This document shows, piece by piece, positions 1-11,635 of a stretch of 64,000 bases of DNA. Each line of letters begins with the position of its first letter. Within the stretch, counting starts at the first letter, position 1. Source of the stretch: Morella rubra (Eukaryota > Streptophyta > Magnoliopsida > Fagales > Myricaceae); assembly GCA_003952965.2 (NCBI GenBank), contig CM025851.1, forward strand, positions 23,896,107 through 23,960,106. Direction: 5' to 3'. The translations under genes were made by a program, and so were the position numbers. The notes under the pieces are model-generated. The model worked only from the letters and a program-made list of their open reading frames with translations. It had not been told where the DNA came from and did no database searches.

Positions 1-261
1 TATTTTGCACATAAAAAATATTTTAATATGTGTTGGCCTTAATTTATGTAAAAAGAAATAACAAAAACTAAAAAAAAAATTTAAAACTCCTATCACAATT
101 TTTTTTTTCCAAATATATTTTTTCACTTTTACATTCTCTAAGAGAATAATACATTTCAAAACTTTATTCTTCCAAACCTAATAGAGGATATCAAATATTT
201 ATTGACTCAAAGTCACATATTGTCATTAGGAACGGAAGCTCATCCAGACCTAGGTTTATTT

Positions 262-689
262 AGTTCATGTTTGCAAAATTAGATTTTGTAGAAATTTTTG
301 AGGTTTTAAGAATTTTTAGATGCAAATGTGAATTTTGTCTCAAAATTTTTAACTTTTTAGGTTTTCATACCAAATAATAAGGGGTCTATAAGAATTTTTT
401 TTTTTTTTATTTTTTTTCTAAATTTAAAAAAAAAAAAAAATTTCTAAATCATCTCTCTCCATATAAAATCATCTTTTCCATCAAGATAAATATAAAAAAT
501 TTACTTAAATCATCTCTATTTTTATTTTTTCATCAACTCGCAAAAAATTTTAAAATTTTTTCAATATTCCTTAAAAATACTTCAAAATTTTCACTATCAT
601 TTTTTTAAAAATCTAATAAAACTTTAATCTATCTCAATTTTCAAAAATAATCAAAATTTACTAAAAATTCTTAGAAGTAAACATGAACT
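262..689. mobile_element. MITE-like element with short inverted ends
   Basis: The left end reads agttcatgttt and the right end is its exact complement aaacatgaact. A further matching block (aagaatttttag) lies inside both ends. The interior is very AT-rich with no coding capacity. No clear target-site duplication is visible, so the superfamily is unknown and the exact limits are uncertain. Confidence 0.4.
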
Positions 690-696
690 TAGTTTC

Positions 697-754
697 ACTA
701 GGGACGGTGCTTTTAGAATAGTACCACTGGGGACGGTGCTTTTAGAATAGTACC
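697..754. repeat. 29-bp tandem duplication
   Basis: Two adjacent 29-bp units with the core gggacggtgcttttagaata differ at one position. They start just after the MITE-like element. No gene is associated. Confidence 0.85.
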
Positions 755-1986
755 ACAAATATTGTCCCTTCTGTATGCTACAACATGTGATCAACTCTTA
801 AACAAAGACTTATAATTACATCTTCGAATCTTCCACTAACTATTTGATATCAAATATTCCAATAGATGCTAATTTGAATAGCAGTATCATTAAAATATTG
901 GCAAAGGTTTCTGAAGAGATATAGATCTATTCCTAACCAAAGACTAGTAAACAGATTCAAACAAAAGAGTACTTGTTGTGTCAAATGTTACCAACCAAAC
1001 CTTTGTCGGTGAGTATATCATAAATAATATTATTTCCTCCTCCCAAAAAGAAACTCAAGTCCCCAAATAAATGTGGGTGAAAGGATTTGGAAAAAACATA
1101 AAAATAATTAAAATATGAGACATAAGGTTTACATACCGAAAACAGTCCTTTCAATTATACAAAATTTGTTTTGGAATATTATAAATTTTTGTAAACAAGT
1201 CCTTAGGCATAAACTCAGACTGAACCCAGCAGCAATTTATGAAAAGATACGCTTTTATAAATAAATTTCTTTATAAAGGAGTCGGGTCCGTCTCTGCTCC
1301 TTCTAGATATATATAACAAAAATTTTCTTGTTACATGGAAAAAAAAAAAAGAAATAAATTTGTTTAACTGTAAACTATATCTCCCGATTGGTGGACTCAC
1401 ATGGAGTACCAAAAAAACCATCATTTGATAGAAGAACAACAAAATACTATAGTGCTCCTTCATCAAATGTACTATCTTGCTTAGAAAAACTTTGGGAGGT
1501 TTGTTGTCGTTTAATGGTCTTCATAATGTTTTTTTTTTATTTCAAAAATATTTTGTAATAAGATTAGGTCTCAATCCTGAGTATATCTTTCAATATATAT
1601 AATAACATATGGATTCTTCCTATCCATACATGAATCTAATATATATTATAAATTATAAACCATGGTTATGATAATTAATTGACTATATATGAAGTTTGGA
1701 AAAGATCTATTATTATAATGAGCATATGAGAATAGTTAGCCACACATATAAGCATTTAATTTATAAGTGCTTAAGACCATAATATTTGGTCTTAGATGCT
1801 ATGATTGAATATTAGGTACATATAAAGTATTTATGCTAGCACTTATTATTTATTTATCTAACAAATAGATATTGTGAGATTAGCTTATGTCATAACAAGT
1901 ATATGCATATATAATAAAACAAGATTTAGAATGAATAGGCAGTTATATGTATATGCATATTTATATAACTAATACATGTGCACTGT
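755..1986. other. AT-rich intergenic DNA, no gene seen
   Basis: The stretch is rich in A/T runs and short open frames only. The 83-codon frame at 1215-1466 (minus) has no recognisable motif and is low in complexity, so I do not call it a gene. Confidence 0.5.
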
Positions 1987-1994
1987 TGCTTACC

Positions 1995-2601
1995 TAGGGC
2001 TGTTCAAGTCTAGTGGAGGTGGCGGTTATGGCAATAACCGCCACCACCACCGGTTGAGACAATTTCTAGATTTTAGTCACCGCCACCATTAGGTAGAGTA
2101 ATCAGCCTTTTGGCATTGATGATTTTAGCAATGGCGGGAGCAGGTTACCGCCATCATTAATGGGTTTTTTTTTTTTTTTTGCACTTTTTGGTCATTGGTC
2201 CAATTTTTTTAGTGCAAACAATGATCAATCCATGAAAAATTTAGTTAAAGTTGTATTAGTGTTTTTATTTTGAAATTATTTATTACTAAATTATTAAACA
2301 TTTGACCTAAATAAAATATATACAATAAACTACAAAAAAATAAATACATAAAGGAAATCTTAAAAGATATTATGATAAATCTAATCCAATAAACTCCAAA
2401 ATTAATAATCTAATTTTTTTTTTTTTTTTTAAATCCCAATTTTAGTGGTACCCGTCAAAGTGTTCCCAGTACCCCTAATCGAGAAAATTCTTAAGAATAA
2501 GTATTTTGGGCCACCAACACCGTCCGCCATAGGGCAAGTACTGAAAAATCGATTCAGTTAGCAGGGAAACCAGAATTTTTTGGTTTCCTTGAACAACCCT
2601 C
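1995..2601. mobile_element. Non-autonomous hAT-type element (about 607 bp)
   Basis: The left terminus tagggctgttcaag and the right terminus cttgaacaaccctc are imperfect inverted repeats of the tagggctg type also seen on the larger hAT element at 7429. The flanking 8-mers tgcttacc (1987-1994) and agattacc (2602-2609) agree at 6 of 8 positions, as expected of an aged 8-bp hAT target duplication. The interior has GC-rich ccgccaccacc-type subterminal motifs near the left end and no transposase frame. Confidence 0.65.
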
Positions 2602-3755
2602 AGATTACCTATACACTACACAAAATGTTGCCTTATGTGATGAAATTTTTTTTTTTGTGGCAAAGAAAAATTCGTCAAAATATGTAGCCTTGTAGTGACA
2701 GATTTCAAGTTTTGTTACGAGAGGTTTGAAACAAAACTTTTTCGTCAAGAAATGTAGCTTTGTTCACGAAAAAATGGTGAGAACTTTTGCGCAGGACGGA
2801 GAGAATTATTTTTGTCACAAAAAAAGGGGGAGAACTCATATCTCCTTAGGACTCTCATCCCACTACTCTTTCTCTGCTTTCTCACCTCACTTCTCTCTCT
2901 CATCTCTATTCTCCCTTGCTCTCAAACTTACTGTCACTCTCGGCCTTCTCTCTTCGTTTCTTGTCGATTGCATAGTGAACAGTTATCTAACCTTCTCTCT
3001 TCAATTCCCACTTAGGGGTGTTCAACAGGTCAGGCTACCGACGTAATTTCAATCCCGGTCCAGCAAGGTCCATGGCTATAAGGAACCAGAATTGGAACCC
3101 ATTTTGACCATTTTGTGGAAGCGAAAAATTTTGTGAGTTTAGCGAAAAAACTTCGGCACCAACAGTTTTTTTTCCCTGAACATCAAAACGACATGGTTTC
3201 ATTTTAAATATAACCACGTCATTTTGAATATTTTAATACAAAAATTAAACCTGAATCAAAACCAGGCCATTCTTAGGACTGAGTAAGAGTGATGTAGGTG
3301 TCGGTTTGACAAAAATTTTCACTTGCACCGTTACTCCTGGTGGCCTAGATTTGACATCGGCATCGGCTGCCCAAATAATTGGCCCTCGCTGGTGTTGGTT
3401 ACATGGTAACCAGCCACCAATAAAACCAACAAATCCCCAGCTTCTTGCGATGGAGATTGGGTGGAGGAGAGAGAGACCAAGAGAATTAAAGAAAGGTAAA
3501 AAGAATATGCAAAAATCTCACCTCACCGAATACTATGCGGTTGTTATTTATTTTTAGAATAAAATCAATCTCTTTAGAGCAGAATAAAAGCTATTAATTA
3601 CAGAATAAAAGGTTATTAGTTACAAAATAAATCAAGATAATTGGATGTGCGATTTTTATTGACTTTTGCTAGATCCTTTGTATTCGAAATACTTTCTGCT
3701 TTAATAGGTGTGACTGACTGAGTAGAGAGAGAAGGGGCAGGGGCAGGGGTATGTT
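2602..3755. other. Intergenic DNA with repeat remnants
   Basis: No gene is recognised. A hAT-like end (taggggtgttcaac) occurs near 3015 without a convincing partner, and cactacaca near 2614 faces ttgtagtg near 2690. The open frames at 2726-3046 and 3306-3557 lack recognisable motifs. Confidence 0.4.
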
Positions 3756-5310
3756 AGCCCAAGGATTAAAAACCTATTTTTCAAAGCCCAATTGTCTTAT
3801 TACCCCGTAGTGATGGTTGGACTCTCTAATGATCGGTACCATCACCCATTAACTGTAAAAATTTCTATTGGTGCAAATGCCAATGATGTAGATGTCATTT
3901 TGTAAATGTGGTATCCTTTATATCATTGATGCAAATGTTATGCAAATGCCATATCCATAACATCATTTATGCATATTTTCATTAAAAGTTTGCCCTTTAC
4001 CATTAATTATATGCAATGAAGTTTCTTAATCTCGCTTATAATTTCACATGTAATCATTTCACACGATAATCTTAATTACATCACATATCTTGTATTTTAT
4101 TTTAAAGACTTAGTATTTTATTTCATCCATGTCTTTTATTTATTTTTAAAATAAATACTACTCTAAGCTTTTACTTAGTCAAACTCATATCTTAATTACT
4201 TATTTCAAATCAGCAAGCAATTAAGAAATGTAGTTTAAGACTTTTACAATTTTAACTTAAAACAAGCCCAATGTTGTATGTTATCTAATTTAAATGTCTC
4301 AAGTCCAATGAGGACTTAGACTTGGGCTTGCTGGCAAGCCCACCTATTGACAATATCAGTACCTTTGAAATATCACTTGGGTCAGCCCACACAATAGAAA
4401 AGAGGCCTATTTCACATGGCCACTAAGTTAGGTATTTTGGGTCTAATAGGGACCTAGCCTTGGGCTCCACTTACAAGCCCATATCCTAGCAAATAACATA
4501 AGTATTTAAACCCATTAAAATCAATCCAGTGTGACTACAAAAATGGCTCTTTTTAGTGAAAAACCTAATTTTAACAGTGAACTTTAATTAATCATAACTT
4601 TTTCATCCTAGCTCCAAATGACTCAAAATTTTAACTGTAGGTTCCTAGAACTGTCTAGTATTAACTCTCCAAATTTGAGGTCAAGGAGAGGTTATTTACT
4701 ATGTACAAGATACCCCTAAAAATGCTGTTATCACAAATTATGCAAATGTAAGCTAGTTTTCACCTACTTTAGCTAATTCTTTAATTTTTCACATAAACCT
4801 TTGCATGAAACCCAACCTATATGTTTCTAATACTTCAAAAATATTCAAAAATCATGTCATGCAATTTATTTACACATGATTCATATCAAAACTCATCCAA
4901 AGGGCTTTATGACCTAAGTTTAACAATAATATCTATTTTTCAACATTCTCTTGCATCTAATGATTCGAACTTCACGTTTAGCTTATGTTTAGCATACTCA
5001 AGGATTCCATATCACAACCTAGCATGTTACTAACCTTAAGTCATCAAAATGCCAACAATATCACCAACATAATAAACTACCTTACCTTCCTTGATCTCTT
5101 TGGCTTTTCAATGGCTTTCTTGAGTATCAAAACCTAGATTAAGCTTGCTGTTAGTATCAAAATCAAAATAATAACCTCTAGGATAGCAAAGCTCAAGAAA
5201 ACCTTAACCCTTTACCACTTTTCTACAAAATTTCTCCTTTTCTTCTTCCTAGGGGTAATTCGGCAACTTCTCTTCTTCTCTCCTTCTTCTCCTTCTTCTC
5301 ACCTCTCTAA

Positions 5311-5343
<33 letters not shown>

Positions 5344-6189
5344 AGGGATGCTGACTGAAGGTGGGAAGATTTTTCTTCACAATTGCCTCCAATTTATACT
5401 AGTTGCTAACCAAGTTTGTCTCCTAGGTTAATTGACCATGCTAGGGTTTAACTAGACCAAATTATGGTGTCTACCACTAAATTAGGGTTTCTATGCAAGG
5501 CTTGAACCTGAATTGGGGGAGGGTTGGGGGCGGCAACTATTCAACAAAGAACAAGTGTTGCATGGTTTTGCATGGCTTAATGATTGCTAATCACTAGCAA
5601 TCATTACTTCTAGCAATCCTAATTGCTTGACCAGTTTTGTGAGTCAAAGATGAGGTGTCATGGGCTGGGCCGAATGGGATGATTTGGAGGGCCACTTGCA
5701 TGTTTTCCTAAGCCCAAAGATTAAAAATCTATTTTTCCAAGCCCAATTGTCCTATTTGTTGCAAAAATTCTCAAAAATAATCACTAGGGTGCACGGCAAT
5801 TCTAGAATACATCCTATTGGCTTGGTAATTAAGTGAGTAATGTAAAATAAGCAAAAAATTTGAAGAAAGAATGAATTTTCATAAGTACTTAGGGCTAAAA
5901 ACGTGAAATAAGGGTGTTTTAGTATTTTTCAGCAATATAAATTAATCTTTAAAAATTTCAAGACACTTAATGAGCAAAATATGTTGTTAGATTAAAGAGC
6001 TTGAAAAGATAAGAAAGAGGATATTTTTCTCAAAATTTTCGGCTATCTAAAACTATTTTTTGGGATTTTTACCCTATTTTTAAACTAATAAAATAATTAA
6101 TTCCGAAAATAGTAATTAAATACTATTTATTATAATTTAATTATCAAAATTAAGATAATTAATAATACTTAGAAGGTCAAGGTATTACA
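3756..6189 (-). repeat. Degenerate LTR-type repeat region, probably minus orientation
   Basis: The block ends in caaggtattaca at 6189. Read on the minus strand this gives a tgtaatacc start like that of the solo LTR at 14940. Segments such as agtgaaaaacctaat and the CT-rich tract near 5230-5343 are typical in style of long gypsy LTRs. A 45-bp sequence at 3756-3800 recurs at 5711-5755 with four mismatches. No target duplication or matching far end was found, so identity and limits are tentative. Confidence 0.35.
5311..5343. repeat. CT microsatellite
   Basis: A nearly pure run of ct dinucleotides with one break lies within the degenerate LTR-type region. Confidence 0.85.
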
Positions 6190-6959
6190 GACCCAGACCA
6201 AATGATCTGGTCCCGGTTTGACTCGGACCATGACCCACAACCGGACCGGGTTGGACTAGGATTGGTAGGTCAATGGATCAACCTTGTTTGACAAGGGAGA
6301 TGCATTGACCAACCCGGTTTGACCAAAGTCGACCAAAAAAGAATTTTTTTAAAAAAAAATTAAAATGCAAGTGTTAAATGAGATTGTTTAAAGAAAGCTA
6401 ATTTCATGACCCCTCATTGTTGGTAAATGGGAATCTATTTTATTAAGGGTTAGATGAAGCTAAAATAGGGGATTCCAATTTCTTATTTTTATAGTTTGTC
6501 CTATTTATTTCTTTAGTAGATAAATGAGGGTGTATGTAGAATGGGACTGTTGACTAAAATAGCAATGTTGACCCATTACAAAATTACATGTCATTTAGAC
6601 GATGGTTGCACTTAATAAATAAAGATATACGCTAAAATAGTGATTTTGTGTTTATTTGGTAGTCAAAAGAAAATCACAAATCACAAATATTTACGTACAT
6701 ATAGTGTGAGACATGAGATAGATTCGTGATAGATAGATTCTATTTACTTTTACAAGTTGTTGCATGGTTACTAAAATATGATCCATGTTTACAAAAGGTA
6801 AAAGCTCTTGATACCTACTAGTGACATAGAATATAAATGTTATATTCGGGTATTTTATTTGATTGATGTGTCATTGTGGGAGGTACCATTAGTTATTTGA
6901 AAACCCGAAACTAGTGAATTTAAATTTATATATATGTGAATTGATTTCTATGTTTTTGC
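6190..6959. other. Repeat-like DNA, possibly leader of the decayed copia element
   Basis: The first 150 bases contain several ggtttgac and ccgg-rich motifs. The rest is AT-rich. The segment ends in a good 3' splice-site sequence, gtttttgcag, just before 6961, followed by an ATG at 6968. That may mark the leader intron of the copia element that continues downstream. No LTR was recognised. Confidence 0.3.
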
Positions 6960-7420
6960 AGATTTATTATGTCAAACCTATACCCTGTGATGATTATGGA
7001 CTAGGCCAAGTTTTATGTTGAAAAATGAATCTTATTGAAGGTATGCTTATTATTAAAGTTAATTTAATGTATTATCCATTAAATTGTTGGTATGTCTATT
7101 TAGGCATAATATCTCACTTTTGCAATAAGTTGCATGGGTTTAAAGAAACCCAGATAATAAGTGAAAGGGGAAATTATGCAGAAGATGGGATAACTGCAAG
7201 TGTTGCAGCGACTATCATATGGAGTTATTTATTTGAGTTTACAAAAGGGAAAAACTTTGTTTTTTATGACTATTTTTATATGTGCTAGAAATTTCTAGAA
7301 ATGTGATTTCAAGTTCAAATTTTAAATTAAAAGTGTTTATTGCTTCTGGTACTTTTATTGATAGTCGTATTAATTTTGAAAAAGTTGTAGACTCTATAAA
7401 CAATGTTGAGAAAGATGCTG

Positions 7421-7428
7421 ATACCAGT
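7421..7428. repeat. hAT target-site duplication, left copy
   Basis: ataccagt lies immediately before the left terminus and is repeated exactly at 11628-11635 after the right terminus. Confidence 0.92.
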
Positions 7429-7640
7429 TAGGGCTGGCCAAGTAACCGGTCGGACCGAAAAGGACCGATTTTTGCCAAAATCGGTCCCTTTTCTGATACC
7501 GGGTTTACCGGTCCGGTAAACCGGTTTACTCCGGTCCGGTTTCCGGGTTATTTATATGGAAAACCGGAGCTGGACCGGAGTATATCACTCCAAACCGGTC
7601 CTTACCGTTTTTTTTTTTAAAAAAAACGCGCGCTGATGAA

Positions 7641-8000
7641 CCCCCCCCCCCCCCCCCCCCCCGTTTAGAGTTAAAAAAAAAAAATTGAATCACACGACCC
7701 CCCCCGACCCTTCTCTCTCCTGCGCCCCCCCTTTTGCTATTTTCAGAAAACCTAATTTCCCCCCACCCCCTCCCTGCCGCCTCCTCCCTCTTCCGCCTCC
7801 CCCTGCGCCTCCCTCCCTCTTTTGGCCTCCCCCTCCTCCCTCTAGCGTTCCTCCCCTCCACCTCACGGCCTCCCTCCCCTCCCCCACCGTGCTCCCTCCT
7901 CCTCCTCCCTCCCTCCACCTCACGGCCTCCCTCCCCCTCCACCTCCAGGCTCCAGCGTGCGGCCTCTCCCTCCCTCCACCACCTTACAGCGTCTGTACGT
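7641..8000. repeat. Poly(C) tract and CT-rich leader of the hAT element
   Basis: Twenty-two consecutive C residues at 7641-7662 are followed by about 300 bases of CCTCC-rich pyrimidine sequence. This lies between the left end of the hAT element and its transposase gene, where a promoter and 5' leader would be. Long open frames here on both strands are low-complexity shadows. Confidence 0.8.
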
Positions 8001-8531
8001 TATTTATTTCTTTTTTTTTCTTTTTTTTTTAACATCAGTAAGTTGACTAAGTTCAATATCTATTTAGTTTTTTCCCTTCCCTTCATATGCTACGTTTATA
8101 TTGTTGTCACTTGTCAGTATAGTGTTAATGTGTTATATATATTGGATAACAGTGTTAATTTTTTTTCTGCAGGTTACGAGATTGTGAGTTTTGAAGTTGT
8201 GTTTGAGGTCAGTGCATTGTATTGAGGTAAAAATTTGTTCACTTATTTAGTTAATTATTTATTATAGTTAATTAGTTAATTTAATATTTTAGAGTATAGG
8301 TTAGGTTGTGAAACTGTGGAGGATGGGCTTGATTGGATCATTGAAGGATTTGGTGTTTGTGAAACTGTGGAGGATGGCTTGATTGGATTATTGATAATTG
8401 ATTGAATATTTGCTTTTGAAATTGTGTTGATATTTGCTTGTTTAGTATATCACATTTAGGTATTAGTAATTTAGTATATATTGTGACATTGGAGTATATA
8501 TTTTGATGCATTGTTTGTTCACCTTTGCTAG

Positions 8532-10742
8532 ATGGATAATCAATCTGAACCAACCATAGAGGGTCAGGGAGCACCGTCTAATACCATGTCTCCTGTAATT
8601 GATTTAGAGTCTGGCCAAGATGTCCTTAGTCTTACTCCTACTCGTTCCAACCAAAGTCGGCCTCCAAACGTAAAGCATCTATGGTATGGGATCACATGAC
8701 AAAGAAGACAGATTGTGATCCCAATTACCCCATGTGTTATTGTAATTACTGTAAGAAAGAGTATCTTTGTGACAGTAATAGAATTGGTACCTCGACCCTT
8801 AAGAATCATGTCTTGAAGTGTGAGAAAAATCCTATGAATAGGATAAAAGGTCCAATGGATAAATATGAAACACAGTTGACTGGTAATGCAGCCACTGAAG
8901 GAGAGAGTGAAAATGTTGGGCCTAGTTTGATAGTCCATAAGTATAATGCAGCGGTTTCAAGGCAAAAGCTTGCAGAGATGTGTATAATTGATGAGATGCC
9001 ATTTAGGGTAGTGGACGGTCAAGGTTTTAAGGCCTTTATTAAGTCACTTGTACCTAGTTTCCAAATGCCTTCTCGCCAAACCGTGCAAAGAGATGTTCTA
9101 AAGATTTATGAAGATGAGAAGGAGAAGTTGAAAGGACTTTTTAATTCATGTGCATGCAGAGTTAGTTTGACTACCGACACATGGACCTCAGTGCAGAACT
9201 TAAATTATATGACTCTCACAGCGCACTTTGTTGATAATGATTGGAAGTTGCGCAAAAGGATTATAAACTTTTGTCAAGTTCCTAATCATAAGGGGGAAAC
9301 AATTGGGAAGTATGTGGAGGCTTGCTTACTAGATTGGGGTATTGATCGAATCTTTTCTGTTACAGTTGACAATGCTTCTTCTAATGATGGTGCTATTCGT
9401 TTTCTGAGAAGGTTTTTGAAGGATAATTTATTAGGGGCATGTATCTTCATATGAGATGTTGTGCGCACATTCTTAACCTTGTTGTTTGTGAGGGGTTAAA
9501 GGATTGTGATGAGTCTATTGTGAAAGTCTGAAACGCAGTGAGGTATGTGAGATCCTCTCCATCAAGGTTGGAGAAATTTAAGGTTTGTGCTGATTATATG
9601 AAGATTGGTACAAAGAAATTGGTTTCTCTTGATGTGCAAACTAGATGGAATTCAACATATCTCATGTTGGAGAGTGCAGAAAAGTTTCAAGCAGCTTTTC
9701 TAAGATTAGAGACTGATGATTCTTCCTTTGTTCGTGCAATGTGTGCGGGAGATGGACTTGGACCTCCCACGAGGGAGGATTGGGAGAAGATAAGAATCTT
9801 TGTTATGTTTTTGAAGGTCTTCTTTGATGCTACTGTCAAACTTTCTGGGTCATTGTATGTGACATCAAACATATTCTTCCTGAGCTTTGTCAAATTCAGT
9901 CACATTTGATTAGAATGTCTAAGAATGACAACGCAGTAGTTCGCAACATGGCAATAGAGATGAAGACCAAGTATGATAAGTATTGGGGCAATGTGGAGAA
10001 ATTGAACATGATGATATTCGTTGCAAGTGTGCTTGATCCTAGAGGCAAATTGGACGTGGTAGAGTATTGGTTGAAGAAAATATATACATCGGATTTGGCA
10101 AAGACTTTGATATCATCTACAAAGTGTTTGTTGGAGGCTTTGTTTGATGAATATAACATGATCTATGGAGATTCAAGCACGACACGTTCACAGGTATATC
10201 ATTTGTAGTTTCTAATGTATTTCTTTTAATTATTTGAATTTTATTTGATTTGTAAATTATTTGTAACTTCTAATTTATTCCTTTTAATTATTTGTACATA
10301 GGGTTTTGAGCCTCCATCTGCTAGTGTTGATTTTACTATGGATGATGCCTCTGGCTCTAGTGGCATAGTAGATGTCCCATATTTTGAGATGTATGAGCAA
10401 GATAATGAAGTTGAGTATGTCAAGTCTGAAATTGAAGCATATCTAACAGATAGGTGTGAGTCACGTAATACCCCGTCTTTTGATATTTTGACTTGGTGGG
10501 GGAACAATAAATCCAAATATCCAATACTTGCGAGGGTGGCGAGGGATGTGCTGGCTATGCCTGTTTCTACAGTTGCTAGTGAGTCAGCATTTAGCACGGG
10601 GGGTCGTGTGCTTGATTCCTTTCGCAGTTCTTTGTCTCCAGTCACAGTTGAGGCTATTGTGTGCTCTCAAAATTGGTTGAAGGATCCAATTAAGTTAGAT
10701 ATTCGGAGTCACTGGACGAAGTTGAGGTCTTTGAGGCGTTAG
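8532..10742 (+). pseudogene. hAT transposase (BED zinc finger + hATC), broken by frameshifts and a stop
   Basis: The gene would encode a DDE-type hAT transposase that cuts and joins element ends in the nucleus. An ATG at 8532 follows a ttgctag splice-like acceptor. Its frame shifts near 8650-8670 into the BED finger (CNYC near 8734, then H and C near 8805-8822). The catalytic core follows (LTTDTWTS near 9160-9190). A second frameshift falls near 9430, an in-frame TGA at about 9530 replaces what looks like a CGA codon, and a third frameshift falls near 9880. A 108-bp GT-AG intron (10194-10301) precedes the last exon. That exon carries the hATC dimerisation domain, including WWGNNKSKYP and SESAFSTGGRV, and ends in TAG at 10740-10742. 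Length and domain order fit the family, but four disruptions mean this copy cannot make an intact protein. Confidence 0.85.
10194..10301 (+). other. Intron in the hAT transposase pseudogene
   Basis: cag|gtatatc at the left and tacatag|ggttttg at the right obey GT-AG. Removing the 108 bases joins the frame before and after without a stop. Confidence 0.75.
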
Positions 10743-11627
10743 AATCAGGTAATACTATTATATTTTGTTTCTTGTTGGTTAATTTTTTAATTTTGTAAGT
10801 TCTAGTTATTTATGAAGATTGAACATGTTTTTGTCATAAATTATTAGGAATAATGTTTAACTCACGAGTGGCTCGGGCTTGAGATAACTGAAGACTAATT
10901 TAATTTGATTTCATGGTAAGTTTTCTCTTTTTATAATAATGCCCACTATATTGTTTATTAGTTTATTATCTCACGTGTAAATTTTTTTCCTTTTACAGCT
11001 TTCATGGGAGATGGACAATTCACACAGTGACACATTAATGGATATTTTAATGACATGTATTATTAATTATACTTTTAGTTTGTTGATTTGATTATTTTGT
11101 TGTTTGTTATGGCTTGTAATAGAGTAGTGTAGTTAGTAATTATTAATTAGTTTTACTTGTAATTCTATTTGATATTTTATTTTAGACTTCTTTTATTGTA
11201 ATGTCTATTTGTTTTGTTGATTTTAAATGTATGATTTATTATCTTAAAAAAAGGATTTAGAACTCTTTAATTAGAGCTTAGTATTTTCTTCAAATCAAAT
11301 GTAACAACTTTTACAAAATTTGGTTGAAATGTAGCCAAATATTTCATGTAAAAATAGGCCAAAAAATTGATGTAAAGAAACCCAAAAATGGTCCAAAAAG
11401 TCCAACAAAAACCCCAGAAAAGGCCTAAAAAAGTAAAAATGCTAAGAGGCCCAAACCAAAAGAGGCCAAAATATCATGGCCCAAACCGGCTAATCGGACT
11501 GGTGAACCGGTGACCGGACCGATGGATATTAGACTGGTCCGGTCGGTCCGGTATGTATACTTTAAGGCCTTACCGGGTTGCAGCCTGGCCGGACCAAACC
11601 GGACTGGACCGGCCATTGGACAGCCTA

Positions 11628-11635
11628 ATACCAGT
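11628..11635. repeat. hAT target-site duplication, right copy
   Basis: Exact copy of the ataccagt at 7421-7428, directly after the right terminus ggacagccta. Confidence 0.92.

Larger units (their letters stand above)
7429..11627 (+). mobile_element. Full-length hAT (Ac/Tam3-type) DNA transposon, 4199 bp
   Basis: The termini tagggctggcca and tggacagccta are imperfect inverted repeats. They are bordered by the exact 8-bp duplication ataccagt (7421-7428 and 11628-11635), the hallmark of hAT insertion. Subterminal regions on both sides are packed with ccggt/accgg motifs, the likely transposase-binding sites. Inside is one plus-strand transposase gene with an N-terminal BED zinc finger and a C-terminal hATC dimerisation domain, now broken. 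The element sits within the decayed copia element. The perfect duplication argues for a fairly recent insertion despite the damaged gene. Confidence 0.92.

Noticed and set aside
2614-2697. Tiny CACTA-like element (cactacaca ... ttgtagtg)
   Set aside because: The inverted ends match only over 7-8 bases and the 3-bp flanks differ.
3013-3300. A third hAT element starting taggggtgttcaac
   Set aside because: No matching right end or 8-bp duplication was found.
7526-8225. Long open frames on both strands rich in G/R/E or P/S/L
   Set aside because: They are translations of the poly(C) and CCTCC tract in the hAT leader, with low complexity and no domain.
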